A DNA stretch of 64,000 bases from Fulvivirga ulvae (GTDB lineage Bacteria; Bacteroidota; Bacteroidia; Cytophagales; Cyclobacteriaceae): the NCBI RefSeq assembly GCF_021389975.1, contig NZ_CP089981.1, forward strand, positions 1,072,501 to 1,136,500, in the 5' to 3' direction. The notes under the pieces were generated by a model. It was not told the origin of the DNA and did not search any database. It worked only from the letters and a program-made list of their open reading frames with translations. Below, piece by piece: positions 1 to 7,756 of the stretch; positions within the stretch are counted from its first letter, which is position 1, and each line of letters starts with the position of its first letter. The translations under genes were made by a program, and so were the position numbers.

Positions 1-204
1 GTTGCTGAACATGTCCACAAGGTTTTTATCAAAGCCATGGGGCACGCCATGCCTATACCATCACCGGGATATCTCTTCAAGGATAAAAACAACATCCGTA
101 CGGAGAAAAACCTGGTATTCGCAGGTGTAGATAATAGCCGGCTGCCGCTTTTATTTGAGGCCATAGACTCAGGAATAACGGCCGTAAACCTGCTAAAGGG
201 TTAG
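1..204 (+). CDS. C-terminus of a probable FAD/NAD(P)-dependent oxidoreductase (partial)
   Basis: Frame 1 is open from the window edge to a TAG at 202-204 and gives 67 residues. The stretch LVFAGVDNSRLPLLFEAIDSG followed by a short tail resembles the last FAD-binding segment of amine-oxidase or pyridine-nucleotide-disulfide-type flavoproteins, where a newly loaded cofactor is reported as being present in the protein's C-terminal strand and helix. Only the tail is visible, so the substrate cannot be named. It converges on the spermidine-synthase-like gene and overlaps its stop by four bases. Flavin amine oxidases act on polyamines, so a functional link with the neighbour is possible but is inference. 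The family call is moderate. Confidence 0.5.
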   Translation, partial: VAEHVHKVFIKAMGHAMPIPSPGYLFKDKNNIRTEKNLVFAGVDNSRLPLLFEAIDSGITAVNLLKG

Positions 205-1745
205 TACAGATCCCATTTTCCATCCAGATAATATTTATAGAGAACAGGGTTATGCACTTTGTTCACTTCTACCGGCTGATGATCATCCGGGAAAATTTCC
301 TTACCAAAAGAGGTAATTAGCGTCATAGCCTCATGGTTGATCCATCTGGTTTCAACATCCTCGTACTTCAGGCCTTGTAATGCTCTCTTTATTTCCTCCC
401 TTGTACCTGTCTTACATCCCATCACCCAGCCCCATTCCCCAAGGGTCAGAACCTGATTGTGCAACGGCATGGTAATGAATCCGGCAGCCTGCATTGTGGT
501 ATCTATACAATTAAATGCTCTGGCAGCATAGTACGGACTCCCGGCCTGGGTAATAATCAAACCATTGGGCCTCAATTTGGAATGGCAAAGCCTGTAAAAC
601 TCGTAGGAGTACAGTCGGCCCAGCTCTACTGTTTTTGGATCTGGGAGATCCACAATGATCACATCAAAATACTGACGGCTATCTTCCAGATATTTAAAGC
701 CATCCGCGTTAATAATTTCCACCTTCCTGTTATTCAGGGCATTTTCATTCATGCGAAGCAACAACTCATGGGTCTGGCCAAGCCGGGTCATTGCCGGGTC
801 GAGATCCACAAGGGTAATATTTTCAACCTGGTCATATTTCAATATTTCCCGTACAGCCCCACCGTCACCACCACCCATTACAAGAACCTGTTGTGGGTTT
901 TTAGAGAGTTTCATTACAGGATGTACCAACGGCTCGTGGTACATCACCTCATCTATGCTGCTAAGCTGCTGGTTGCCATTGATAAACAACCAGAAATCTT
1001 CCCTCGTTTTAGTAATTACAATTTTTTGATATTTGCTCTGCTCCTGGTAAACTATTTTATCCTGATATCTCGCTTCCTCCCCATATTCAATAATAGGCCG
1101 CGCGAATACAAAGCCTGAGACCAATAAAATAAGAACCACCAGGCTCATACCCGAAAGTTTAAGCGTTAGCTGAGGCCTGAGGCTGTTTCGCAACATCAGA
1201 AAGAGCCCGCAGGCCACCGTAAAATTGATGCTGCCCAGTATAAACGGGGTATAGGTGAGCCCCAAATACGGCAAGCCTACAAAGGCAAAAAAAATACCGC
1301 CTAGCAAACTTCCATAATAGTCTTTCTCCATCACGGACGACACATTGACTCTGAGATCTTCAAATTCATCATTGAGCCTGATCACCAAGGGTATCTCCAT
1401 GCCGATCAATAAACCTATTATTATGCTCATGATATAAATCACAAAACCAACATATCCATAAAAAGCTGAGGCTGAGTAGGTAATAACAGACACAAAGGCC
1501 GCAAGTATAGAAAGGATAAATTCAATGTAAATGAAATTTTGGAGCAGATTATTATTAACAAACCATTTGCTTAGCCTGCTCCCAAGTCCCATGGAAAATA
1601 ACATGATGGAAACTATCATGGTCCACTGAAAAACAGAATCACCCAAAAAATATGTAGCCAAGGTGGACAGGACATATTCAGCTACTATACCCGACAGACC
1701 TGTCGCAAACAGGGCAAGCTTCAGAAGATTTGACCTCAGTTTCAT
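201..1745 (-). CDS. Membrane-anchored spermidine synthase-like (polyamine aminopropyltransferase) protein
   Basis: This 514-residue protein has about seven hydrophobic segments in residues 1-220, followed by a soluble spermidine-synthase-type methyltransferase fold. Visible motifs are the decarboxy-SAM binding loop VLVMGGGDGGAVREILKY, then VDLDPAMTRLG, NADGFKYL and VDLPDP, in the order seen in aminopropyltransferases. The family transfers an aminopropyl group to putrescine or a related amine; the N-terminal membrane part is typical of the long SpeE-like proteins found beside PspA and DUF350 genes. It is the last gene of the leftward cluster but follows a strong terminator after the DUF350 gene, so it probably has its own promoter. 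The substrate and product are not shown by the sequence. Confidence 0.85.
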   Translation of the reverse strand: MKLRSNLLKLALFATGLSGIVAEYVLSTLATYFLGDSVFQWTMIVSIMLFSMGLGSRLSKWFVNNNLLQNFIYIEFILSILAAFVSVITYSASAFYGYVGFVIYIMSIIIGLLIGMEIPLVIRLNDEFEDLRVNVSSVMEKDYYGSLLGGIFFAFVGLPYLGLTYTPFILGSINFTVACGLFLMLRNSLRPQLTLKLSGMSLVVLILLVSGFVFARPIIEYGEEARYQDKIVYQEQSKYQKIVITKTREDFWLFINGNQQLSSIDEVMYHEPLVHPVMKLSKNPQQVLVMGGGDGGAVREILKYDQVENITLVDLDPAMTRLGQTHELLLRMNENALNNRKVEIINADGFKYLEDSRQYFDVIIVDLPDPKTVELGRLYSYEFYRLCHSKLRPNGLIITQAGSPYYAARAFNCIDTTMQAAGFITMPLHNQVLTLGEWGWVMGCKTGTREEIKRALQGLKYEDVETRWINHEAMTLITSFGKEIFPDDHQPVEVNKVHNPVLYKYYLDGKWDLY

Positions 1746-1809
1746 TGATGTGTATATTTTAGAAGGTCATTCAGGGATACCGGAATATTGATTTTTTTTC
1801 CAAAGTGAC

Positions 1810-1852
1810 AAAAATAAAAAAGCGTAATACATTATTAAAACACATTACGCTT
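1810..1852 (-). terminator. Rho-independent terminator after the DUF350 gene
   Basis: Perfect 9-bp stem, AAGCGTAAT at 1820-1828 pairing with ATTACGCTT at 1844-1852. Read on the minus strand it is followed by a T-rich run (complement of 1810-1820). It lies 24 bases after the stop of the DUF350 gene and separates it from the spermidine-synthase-like gene. Confidence 0.8.
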
Positions 1853-1875
1853 GCCTGCCCTTGCTGTAGTTAGTT

Positions 1876-2739
1876 TTACAAAGACCAGGTAATCAAAACA
1901 GAACCTCCAATATAGGCAAAAGCTTCTACAAGGGCTGCTCCGCAATTGGGGGTCTCCTGATTTACAATTTCGTCTGTAAGATTTTGTCCGGGCAGCAATA
2001 TTTTATCCGTGAGTAACCTGGCAAGTGGCAGGAATAATAACCCGATACCAACATCAATACCCACATCTTCCAACGTGATGATCCAACTTTCAAAATCATG
2101 CATAAGCGCGTATCGGATCAGGTTGGCTATAGCTATCAGCGCTCCTGCAAATCCAATCCCAACGGCAACGTTGTCTTTTTCTATATGCTCATGAATGTCG
2201 TACGGCGTAATGGCATTGTATACCAACGCAGTTACAAAAAGCAGTACCTGGCCCAGCGCCCAATAGATCAATGCCGTTATAATCGGACCGCCATCTCCAT
2301 GCCCTTCACCATGAATGGCTCCTAGAATGATCAAGCCGGTAGCCACCGCCATCGCCCCTTCGACCACGCCTGTACCGTTATTCCGGTCTTCAAGTATTTC
2401 CTTCTTTACACTAAAGTGCCTGAGTATAATCTTGTCGTTAATTAAGATAGATAAGTTGAGCAGGATAATGGAAAGTGCTCCATATATGGCAATATCAATT
2501 AAGTCATTAACCAGACCTTCACTGTCTCCCATCAAAGCACTTCCGATGGCCAGTAACAGACCTATGAAATAACCAACATAAGCCAGTGAAAAAGCAAAAT
2601 TGTCATTAATGACTAACTCGTGTGCAACCTTTACTTTTGGGTGAAATAGCTGGTAAACAATTTTGCCGATAAAGAATAGGAAGAACGCAGCTACAAGGTA
2701 AACTAAAGTTGCCAGCAGACCATCAAGAATGGATATCAT
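1876..2739 (-). CDS. DUF350 family membrane protein (YjfL-like, double DUF350)
   Basis: This 287-residue integral membrane protein has about eight hydrophobic segments, made of two DUF350-like halves. Each half carries the FxLAYxGYFxGLxLAxG or NVAVGIGFAGALIAIAN type of pattern (near residues 48-66 and 190-207). E. coli YjfL is a single-DUF350 protein encoded beside the PspA paralogue YjfJ; a duplicated version is common in Bacteroidota. DUF350 proteins are proposed to act at the membrane in PspA-linked stress systems, but no reaction is established. It lies 23 bases after the upstream lipoprotein gene and is almost certainly co-transcribed with it. Confidence 0.85.
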   Translation of the reverse strand: MISILDGLLATLVYLVAAFFLFFIGKIVYQLFHPKVKVAHELVINDNFAFSLAYVGYFIGLLLAIGSALMGDSEGLVNDLIDIAIYGALSIILLNLSILINDKIILRHFSVKKEILEDRNNGTGVVEGAMAVATGLIILGAIHGEGHGDGGPIITALIYWALGQVLLFVTALVYNAITPYDIHEHIEKDNVAVGIGFAGALIAIANLIRYALMHDFESWIITLEDVGIDVGIGLLFLPLARLLTDKILLPGQNLTDEIVNQETPNCGAALVEAFAYIGGSVLITWSL

Positions 2740-2762
2740 ATACTTTTTATTTTATATCGAAC

Positions 2763-3488
2763 TTATTTACCGAAACCTCCGCCTCTTGACCTGCTGCTTG
2801 ACCCGCCATAACGCGATCCTGACCTGGAAGTACGGCTATTTACTCGCTGTTTAAAGCTTGATTTATTGCGGCTCCAGGCAGAACGTGGACGGGTACTTTG
2901 TGTGTAGGCACTGTTAGTACCGTAGTAAGATCTACCCGACGTGGTCGGACCGTAATAAGACCGCCCTGTTCCATAATAAGAACCTCTGTAATCGTCGTAA
3001 TAAGACCGCCTAACCGGATAGGTCGCCAGATTAAACATATGGCTCATAAATGCGTACTGGCCATAAAACTGCCAGAAGCTACTTCCCCCACTATTGTGCC
3101 AGCTTCCATACTTTTCATTACCAATATAATTGTTATAGCCGGGAGGGTTTACACTTTTCTGCACTTTGCCATCTTCACTCCTTGAGGCTATTTCCATTCC
3201 CATATTATCAGCATGCCTGGTAAAGTAATCCTTGCTTACCTGGCTCCAGCCAGTAATATATTCCTCGGGTTTACCGGGCTCTTTTTCCTGTATAACTTTA
3301 TACTGATGATAATAATCATGAAAAAAAGTGCCCTTAACATCCATATCATGTAATATCACTGAGAATACACGACCTGAAGGCATATCACGTATTATGTCGT
3401 CTACTGGAGGCTTAGAGAAGTCGTCCCCTCCACAGCCAGACAACACAAGGATCAGAAACAAATAGAGAGTGTTATAGCCTTTAACCAT
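2763..3488 (-). CDS. Lipoprotein with Gly/Ser/Tyr-rich low-complexity tail
   Basis: The 241-residue protein starts with a lipoprotein signal peptide (LFLILVLSGCGG, lipobox Cys near residue 19). The middle part (30-150) has no fold I recognise. From about residue 160 it becomes low-complexity: RSYYG/GRSYYGP repeats, then an Arg/Ser stretch ending SRSRGGGFGK. It sits between the DUF4178 and DUF350 genes, the position that the lipoprotein YjfM (DUF1190) takes in the E. coli yjf operon, so it may be a functional counterpart, although I see no clear sequence match. It is likely an envelope component of the PspA-type system. The Tyr/Gly/Arg-rich tail resembles tails that mediate multivalent binding, which is speculation. 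Confidence 0.7.
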   Translation of the reverse strand: MVKGYNTLYLFLILVLSGCGGDDFSKPPVDDIIRDMPSGRVFSVILHDMDVKGTFFHDYYHQYKVIQEKEPGKPEEYITGWSQVSKDYFTRHADNMGMEIASRSEDGKVQKSVNPPGYNNYIGNEKYGSWHNSGGSSFWQFYGQYAFMSHMFNLATYPVRRSYYDDYRGSYYGTGRSYYGPTTSGRSYYGTNSAYTQSTRPRSAWSRNKSSFKQRVNSRTSRSGSRYGGSSSRSRGGGFGK

Positions 3489-3525
3489 AGAATAAAAATT
3501 TAGCAGCTAATATAATGACTTTTCA

Positions 3526-4074
3526 TCAATTGGCCGGAATAATATTGGATATTTCAAATTCCTTTATAACCTTTCCCACTACAGCATCAAATTCTCTTTC
3601 ACCCCATTGTGTAATGGTCAGAATGTTTTCTTCCTCATCATCATAATATTCCCAATCTATCAACTCCTCCCAGTCATCCTTACCGGCGCTCACATCATTA
3701 AAATAGCCTGCACAATCAGTATGCAGATAATACTTTATCCCTTCATAAGTAAGCTTCTTCGGAGGGTGCTCCATTTCAATGGTCTTATCTATAATATCTT
3801 CATCAAGTTTTCTGATTTTTATAGGCCGTGTAATGGTCAGCTCCAGTTCACCATCATCGTCAACATGCAGATATACCACATCATCTCCCGAATCAAGCTT
3901 GTATTCATCAGTAAAGTTGTTATTGCCCCAATCGTAACGATAAACTTCTTTTACTTCCCACGATTTCATATCATAATCGAGAATAAAACCTTTGTTCAGG
4001 TCTTTTACACTCAGGTTAGTTACATCATATGATGGTTCGGGGCTTTTCTTTTTAAAAAAATCAAATAATCCCAT
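3526..4074 (-). CDS. DUF4178 domain protein
   Basis: This 182-residue soluble protein is rich in Asp/Glu and has no signal peptide or membrane segment. The core NKGFILDYDMKSWEVKEVYRYDW and the EYKLDSGDDVVYLHVDD stretch match the DUF4178 pattern of a conserved aromatic-rich beta fold encoded in PspA/DUF350/polyamine clusters. In the E. coli yjf operon the comparable position is held by YjfK. No catalytic residues are evident. It starts MGLFDFFKK, the short amphipathic helix often seen in such peripheral membrane partners. It lies 37 bases upstream of the lipoprotein gene and starts a transcription unit after the terminator that closes the pspA unit. Confidence 0.75.
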   Translation of the reverse strand: MGLFDFFKKKSPEPSYDVTNLSVKDLNKGFILDYDMKSWEVKEVYRYDWGNNNFTDEYKLDSGDDVVYLHVDDDGELELTITRPIKIRKLDEDIIDKTIEMEHPPKKLTYEGIKYYLHTDCAGYFNDVSAGKDDWEELIDWEYYDDEEENILTITQWGEREFDAVVGKVIKEFEISNIIPAN

Positions 4075-4150
4075 TGATACAGTTGTTTCAGGTTCTTTTG
4101 AATTGTCAGGATAAAGACGACGCCGGGGTGTCCTTTCTCCAATTTATAAA

Positions 4151-4180
4151 ACACAAAAGGTCCTTCATAAAATAAGGACC
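4151..4180 (-). terminator. Hairpin terminator after the PspA-like gene
   Basis: The 7-bp stem GGTCCTT (4159-4165) pairs with AAGGACC (4174-4180); read leftwards it is followed by TTTTGTGTTTT. It lies 22 bases beyond the stop of the PspA-like gene and separates the yjfI-pspA pair from the DUF4178 group. Confidence 0.7.
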
Positions 4181-4201
4181 ATAAGCAATGGAAAAGAAAG
4201 A

Positions 4202-4915
4202 TTAATCTTTCTTTTCCATACCTAGTTTCGCTTTCAGTGCTTCCAGATCACTTGAAGCCTTTATACTGCCACTACCCTCAAGAGCCTTGTCAATCTCATC
4301 ATCCAGGGTTTTACTTTCGTTGGCTATCTCGCCGTACGATTCCGCCAAAGCTTCGTCTTCTGCCACTTTATCTTTCATTCTTTCCAGCATAGACACCGTA
4401 CTGGATGAGTCAATCTGTGCCATTTGTTTGTTAAGCTTCTTGGTAGCAGAGCTTACCTTTACTCTTGCTTTAAGCGTTTTTAGCTCATTCTCATATTTAC
4501 TGATAGTAGATCTGATTTTCTTTACGTTTTGGTCAAGCTGGGCTACATTAGTTTCGAAATGCGCCTGCTCTCCCTTTGCCCTTTCTACGTCTTTGAGTGC
4601 TTCTTCTTTCTTAGTCAAAGCCTCAGTTGCCAAACGGTCAGCTTCGGCCGGATCAAGATTCCCGCTCTGAGCACGCTTTAATAAAAGGACTGCCTTTTCT
4701 TCATAATCCCTGGCTTTTGCCTCACTCGCTTTTACTTCGTTTCTGGCGCGGATACCCATAGCTTTCACCTCTGCCAAAGCCTGCAAGCTCTTATCCAGAT
4801 CTGACTTCAGATCACGGATACCTTGCTCAGTTAACTTAATAGGATCTTCTAATTTATCAATTGCCGCGTTAGCTTCTGATTCCCCTATCTTAAATAGTCT
4901 TTTAAATATTCCCAT
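4202..4915 (-). CDS. PspA/IM30 family protein (YjfJ-like)
   Basis: This 237-residue protein is almost entirely alpha-helical coiled coil after an amphipathic N-terminus (MGIFKRLFKIGESEANAAID), as in PspA, Vipp1 and YjfJ. These ESCRT-III-like proteins assemble on the cytoplasmic face of stressed membranes. Repeated Lys/Glu/Ala heptads run from about residue 25 to 200, and the C-terminus is charged (KLGMEKKD). The length fits the family. The gene follows yjfI by 15 bases and precedes a terminator, so the two form one unit. The context (YjfI, DUF4178, DUF350, spermidine synthase) identifies it as the YjfJ branch rather than the classical PspA controlled by PspF. Confidence 0.9.
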   Translation of the reverse strand: MGIFKRLFKIGESEANAAIDKLEDPIKLTEQGIRDLKSDLDKSLQALAEVKAMGIRARNEVKASEAKARDYEEKAVLLLKRAQSGNLDPAEADRLATEALTKKEEALKDVERAKGEQAHFETNVAQLDQNVKKIRSTISKYENELKTLKARVKVSSATKKLNKQMAQIDSSSTVSMLERMKDKVAEDEALAESYGEIANESKTLDDEIDKALEGSGSIKASSDLEALKAKLGMEKKD

Positions 4916-4930
4916 AGTTTTATTAATGTA

Positions 4931-5332
4931 TTAATGTGTACCTGAAAATTTGATTAATTCTTTTGAATACTCTCCCAGAAGCAAGGCCAGTGAGTTTACC
5001 GTTGCCTCTAATTCGTTTAAGTCAAGGTTTTGCAGCTCATGTGTGTTTCTAAACAGTACCCGGGTACCGGTTTCATCTAACACGAAAGCCCCGTGCACAA
5101 TATCACGGCTTTTCTGCATTAGCTTTTTATACACATCAGGATCTGCTCCCGCTTTTACCTCAAAAACAAATTGTTCTACGATCAGAAGTGGATCTGCTAC
5201 CACAAGAACCAGGTTATTGATTCCGGTTTCGTCATTCTCAACCATAAAAACACCATCTTCTTCGTTTTCGTAAGTGATGCTATAATCTAGTTCGAGTAAG
5301 TAATCTTTGACCTTGAGGAAATTGTTGTCCAT
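4931..5332 (-). CDS. yjfI: YjfI family protein (DUF2170)
   Basis: 133 residues when started at ATG 5330-5332 (MDNNFLKVKDYLLELDY). A longer frame reaches 5371, but the extra 13 residues would overlap a good Bacteroidota -7 element (TAAATTTG, minus strand, 5369-5376), so the shorter start is preferred; it also gives the length of E. coli YjfI. Features include VFMVENDETGINNLVLVVADPLLIVEQFVFE and a C-terminal helix. DUF2170 proteins are encoded directly upstream of PspA-like YjfJ and share the stress cluster; their biochemical role is unknown. It is the first gene of the yjfI-pspA unit. Confidence 0.8.
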   Translation of the reverse strand: MDNNFLKVKDYLLELDYSITYENEEDGVFMVENDETGINNLVLVVADPLLIVEQFVFEVKAGADPDVYKKLMQKSRDIVHGAFVLDETGTRVLFRNTHELQNLDLNELEATVNSLALLLGEYSKELIKFSGTH

Positions 5333-5368
5333 AATCGAAAATGGTTTTGGTTTACATTTAAAAGTTAC

Positions 5369-5376
5369 CAAATTTA
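5369..5376 (-). promoter_or_regulatory. Probable -7 promoter element of the yjfI-pspA unit
   Basis: On the minus strand this reads TAAATTTG, an exact fit to the Bacteroidota -7 consensus TAnnTTTG. It would start transcription about 25-30 bases before the ATG at 5332. I do not see an equally clear TTTG -33 element at standard spacing. Confidence 0.4.
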
Positions 5377-5411
5377 AAATTTACTATTGTTTTCCTCCTA
5401 TTTTGACCTTA

Positions 5412-5491
5412 CTAAATTTAGCTCTGAGGCTACTTTCAGCAATAGCAAATTTTATATTTTAGGTAATTTAAGTTATGTTTACGCCAAACAT
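5412..5491. promoter_or_regulatory. Palindromic candidate operators between yjfI and the divergent XRE gene
   Basis: The 200-base divergent intergenic region holds a perfect 10-bp palindrome CTAAATTTAG (5412-5421) and the inverted repeat ATGTTT-5-AAACAT (5475-5491). XRE repressors of this type bind short palindromes near their own promoter, so these are candidate sites for the adjacent regulator. AT-rich DNA yields palindromes by chance, so this remains a suggestion. Confidence 0.3.
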
Positions 5492-5535
5492 ATGCTAAAG
5501 GTTTTAGAATAGCAAAAAAAATTAGCAGATACATC

Positions 5536-6330
5536 ATGTCCTATATCGGAAAGAATATAAAAAAGATACGAACAGCCAAAAGGCTGAGTCAAGCCGCGTT
5601 CGCAGACATCTTTGATATTACGCGCGGAAGCATCGGCGCATACGAGGAAGGCAGGGCGGAACCGAAAATAGATACTATAATTCAAATCGCTAATTATTTT
5701 GGCATATCTATAGACCTTTTGCTTAACAAAGAGCTTTCCGTAAATGAGCTTTACAGCTTCGACATACTAACGCGTAAGCTTAATGAAGCCCATGAATTTA
5801 TACCCAAACAGGACCCTGCATACAGAAAGGGCGGGATAGGTTTGGTAAGAACATCACAATATGTAGAATACATTGTTAATTATACCAACAAGGATTTCTT
5901 ATCACGGCTACCTTATATTGAACTTCCTGTTAATTTCAGAGGATCTACCCGGGCCTTTGAACTTAATGGGAGTGAAATGGAATACCAGCACAACGGCTTA
6001 CATCATAATGACATCTTACTGTGTCTTCAATTTGATCACGGTAATAACTCGCCAATCCCCGGAAATGTATTTGTAATTGTGCATCAGGACGGCATATATA
6101 CGAAAAGACTTCAATCTCTTAACAAGGATATTCTTAATTTTGTAAGTGATGATCCTAATTACCCTTCCATGGAACTATCTCTTAAAGAAATTAAAGAGCT
6201 ATGGCTGGTAAAAGGCGTATATAGTACGTACCTCAACCCTCCGAAATTCATTGATGAAAAGGTTATGCTCCTGGAAAAACGACTGGAGGACATAGAGGAA
6301 AGGGTAAAGAGAATTGAAAAGAAAGGATAA
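5536..6330 (+). CDS. XRE-family regulator with S24/LexA-like C-terminal domain
   Basis: 264 residues. Residues 1-65 form a Cro/CI helix-turn-helix (RLSQAAFADIFDITRGSIGAYEEGR). Residues about 120-215 resemble the S24 peptidase domain of CI/LexA repressors: RGSTRAFELNGSEMEYQ, then GIYTKRLQ with the conserved Lys. In active S24 proteins the first motif reads G-[DM]-S-M; here it is G-S-E-M, so the catalytic serine is displaced and self-cleavage is doubtful. A coiled coil (LLEKRLEDIEERVKRIEKK) ends the protein. It is transcribed divergently from yjfI-pspA and may control that unit (inference). Similar XRE/S24 proteins in Bacteroidota are usually annotated only as helix-turn-helix proteins. Confidence 0.85.
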   Translation: MSYIGKNIKKIRTAKRLSQAAFADIFDITRGSIGAYEEGRAEPKIDTIIQIANYFGISIDLLLNKELSVNELYSFDILTRKLNEAHEFIPKQDPAYRKGGIGLVRTSQYVEYIVNYTNKDFLSRLPYIELPVNFRGSTRAFELNGSEMEYQHNGLHHNDILLCLQFDHGNNSPIPGNVFVIVHQDGIYTKRLQSLNKDILNFVSDDPNYPSMELSLKEIKELWLVKGVYSTYLNPPKFIDEKVMLLEKRLEDIEERVKRIEKKG

Positions 6331-6331
6331 A

Positions 6332-6351
6332 ACCGGACAAACATATCCGGT
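6332..6351. terminator. Hairpin between convergent genes
   Basis: ACCGGA (6332-6337) pairs with TCCGGT (6346-6351) across an 8-base loop. It lies between the XRE gene and the convergent lipoprotein gene. The T-run is short in both directions (better leftwards, TTTTAT), so termination is likely but not strong. Confidence 0.5.
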
Positions 6352-6371
6352 CTTATCATTACTAAACAACT

Positions 6372-7148
6372 TTAACAGTTCGTGTTTGAGCGCAGGTTCC
6401 AATGCCATCCGTCTCCGCTTGTATTGGTTATGGAGTAGTAATGCTTCTTAATTTGACGACAACCCCAGAAATTTTTCCCACTAAACATATAATAGGAATA
6501 CACATAGCCTACAAGCAAGTCTGCATCGAATAAAGTAGAACCATCTATACTCCCTCTAAGATGCACTTGTCCTCCCTGAAATGGGTAAACATACACTCTT
6601 GAACGAGAACAGTTGGCCCACCCCCAGTCAGTACCTGGCCCATACCGGTTAAGCAGGCACGCTTTATAGCCGTTCCAGAAGCTAGTTACGTTGCAATAGT
6701 TATCACGAAACCACACATCATTCAAACCTGCCTCCCTGACACTGGAAATAGACTTTTCCTCGATATGATTCCCCTCGATGACCTGTTGGTTTTGATACTT
6801 GTCGTTAATTTCTGTTTCAAATTCAAAACGCTCATCAATTTGGGCAAGCATTTTAGGAACTTCTTTTCCTGGAGCCAGTTTCTGATGGATCTCTGAGAAT
6901 GTCAACCCCTCAAAATCTTCTGTCAGTACAGGCCGCTCTCCAGGCAAATACCTCTCCAGAATACCTACGTTACCATCTCTTTCAATGAAAGTTAATACCT
7001 TGCCATTCAAAGTTATTTCAGAAATAACCTGCTGCCCATTCTGATTCAATCCGTTAACATCCGTTACATGATCAGGATTATGGCTCTCCTCATTACAACC
7101 AAATGCAAATAAGATTACGAGCAATCCATAATAATTTAATTTTTTCAT
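6372..7148 (-). CDS. Secreted lipoprotein of unknown function, Cys- and Trp-rich C-terminus
   Basis: The frame is open to 7304, but the likely start is ATG 7146-7148 (MKKLNYYGLLVILFAFGCNEE), which gives a normal lipoprotein signal and 258 residues. After a charged region (residues 20-150) there is a C-terminal domain of about 100 residues, rich in Trp, Tyr and Cys (LNDVWFRDNYCNVTSFWNGY, GTDWGWANCSR, NFWGCRQIKKHYYS, final NTNC). The five cysteines could form disulfides after export. I do not recognise the family. It is monocistronic, next to a decayed region, and may be lineage-specific. Confidence 0.7.
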   Translation of the reverse strand: MKKLNYYGLLVILFAFGCNEESHNPDHVTDVNGLNQNGQQVISEITLNGKVLTFIERDGNVGILERYLPGERPVLTEDFEGLTFSEIHQKLAPGKEVPKMLAQIDERFEFETEINDKYQNQQVIEGNHIEEKSISSVREAGLNDVWFRDNYCNVTSFWNGYKACLLNRYGPGTDWGWANCSRSRVYVYPFQGGQVHLRGSIDGSTLFDADLLVGYVYSYYMFSGKNFWGCRQIKKHYYSITNTSGDGWHWNLRSNTNC

Positions 7149-7756
7149 AATATTTATTATTTTAGTTACACATGTTTGATAGCAAATTTCACTGAATACA
7201 CAATCTTCATCAAGGGCATTAAACCCCTTTAATGCAGGTAAAAACACGCTTTTAAGAAAGGGAATAATACGGGTTGAGTTTATGAAAGGGCGTTGTAAAC
7301 ACAAATATGAAATAGCAGTATTTTGTATCCATCTGCAGGGTCAGCATAAATCACTTTTGTTTACTCTTCACATGTATCTGTCAAGTTTATTAGCACATGC
7401 TTTCTCTAAATCCATTACGCACACTATGGAAAGGTTGACAATTAGGTAGACAATTACTTATGCCTCTTATCTATGTAACATTTTTCTGCTATGTTGCGAC
7501 AGATTTGTAAACCATCCAAAATTAAAAAAGGTGTTGAAAAAGTGAATTTGACACCATACATCGATGTAGGGTGATTAACTTAAGTGATGTTATACCGGCA
7601 TGTGACCCCATAACTGGCCAAAAACTCACTGAATTTGTCTGGCTTCTAATTACTGACGGTCGCTCTTATTTGGGAAAAACGACTCATGGTTAATCATACT
7701 CAAGATAATGAGTAATCCCATCTAAAGCCGGCAGGAATCCAAAATATTTTAAACCT
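7149..7756. other. 608-base region without a confident gene
   Basis: This stretch holds the promoter region of the lipoprotein gene, a 55-codon frame at 7282-7449 that may be a relic of a histidine-kinase signal peptide (IAVFCIHLQGQH), a short direct repeat GACAATTA at 7437-7444 and 7449-7456, and a two-part sequence (7577-7587 and 7612-7625) that recurs near 36611-36636. I see no RNA gene. Confidence 0.5.

Noticed and set aside
459..1118. 219-codon open frame opposite the spermidine-synthase-like gene
   Set aside because: It lies entirely antisense to a gene with full family motifs and encodes no recognisable domain.
5479..5685. Minus-strand frame covering the start of the XRE gene
   Set aside because: It is antisense to the helix-turn-helix coding region and would cross the divergent promoter region.
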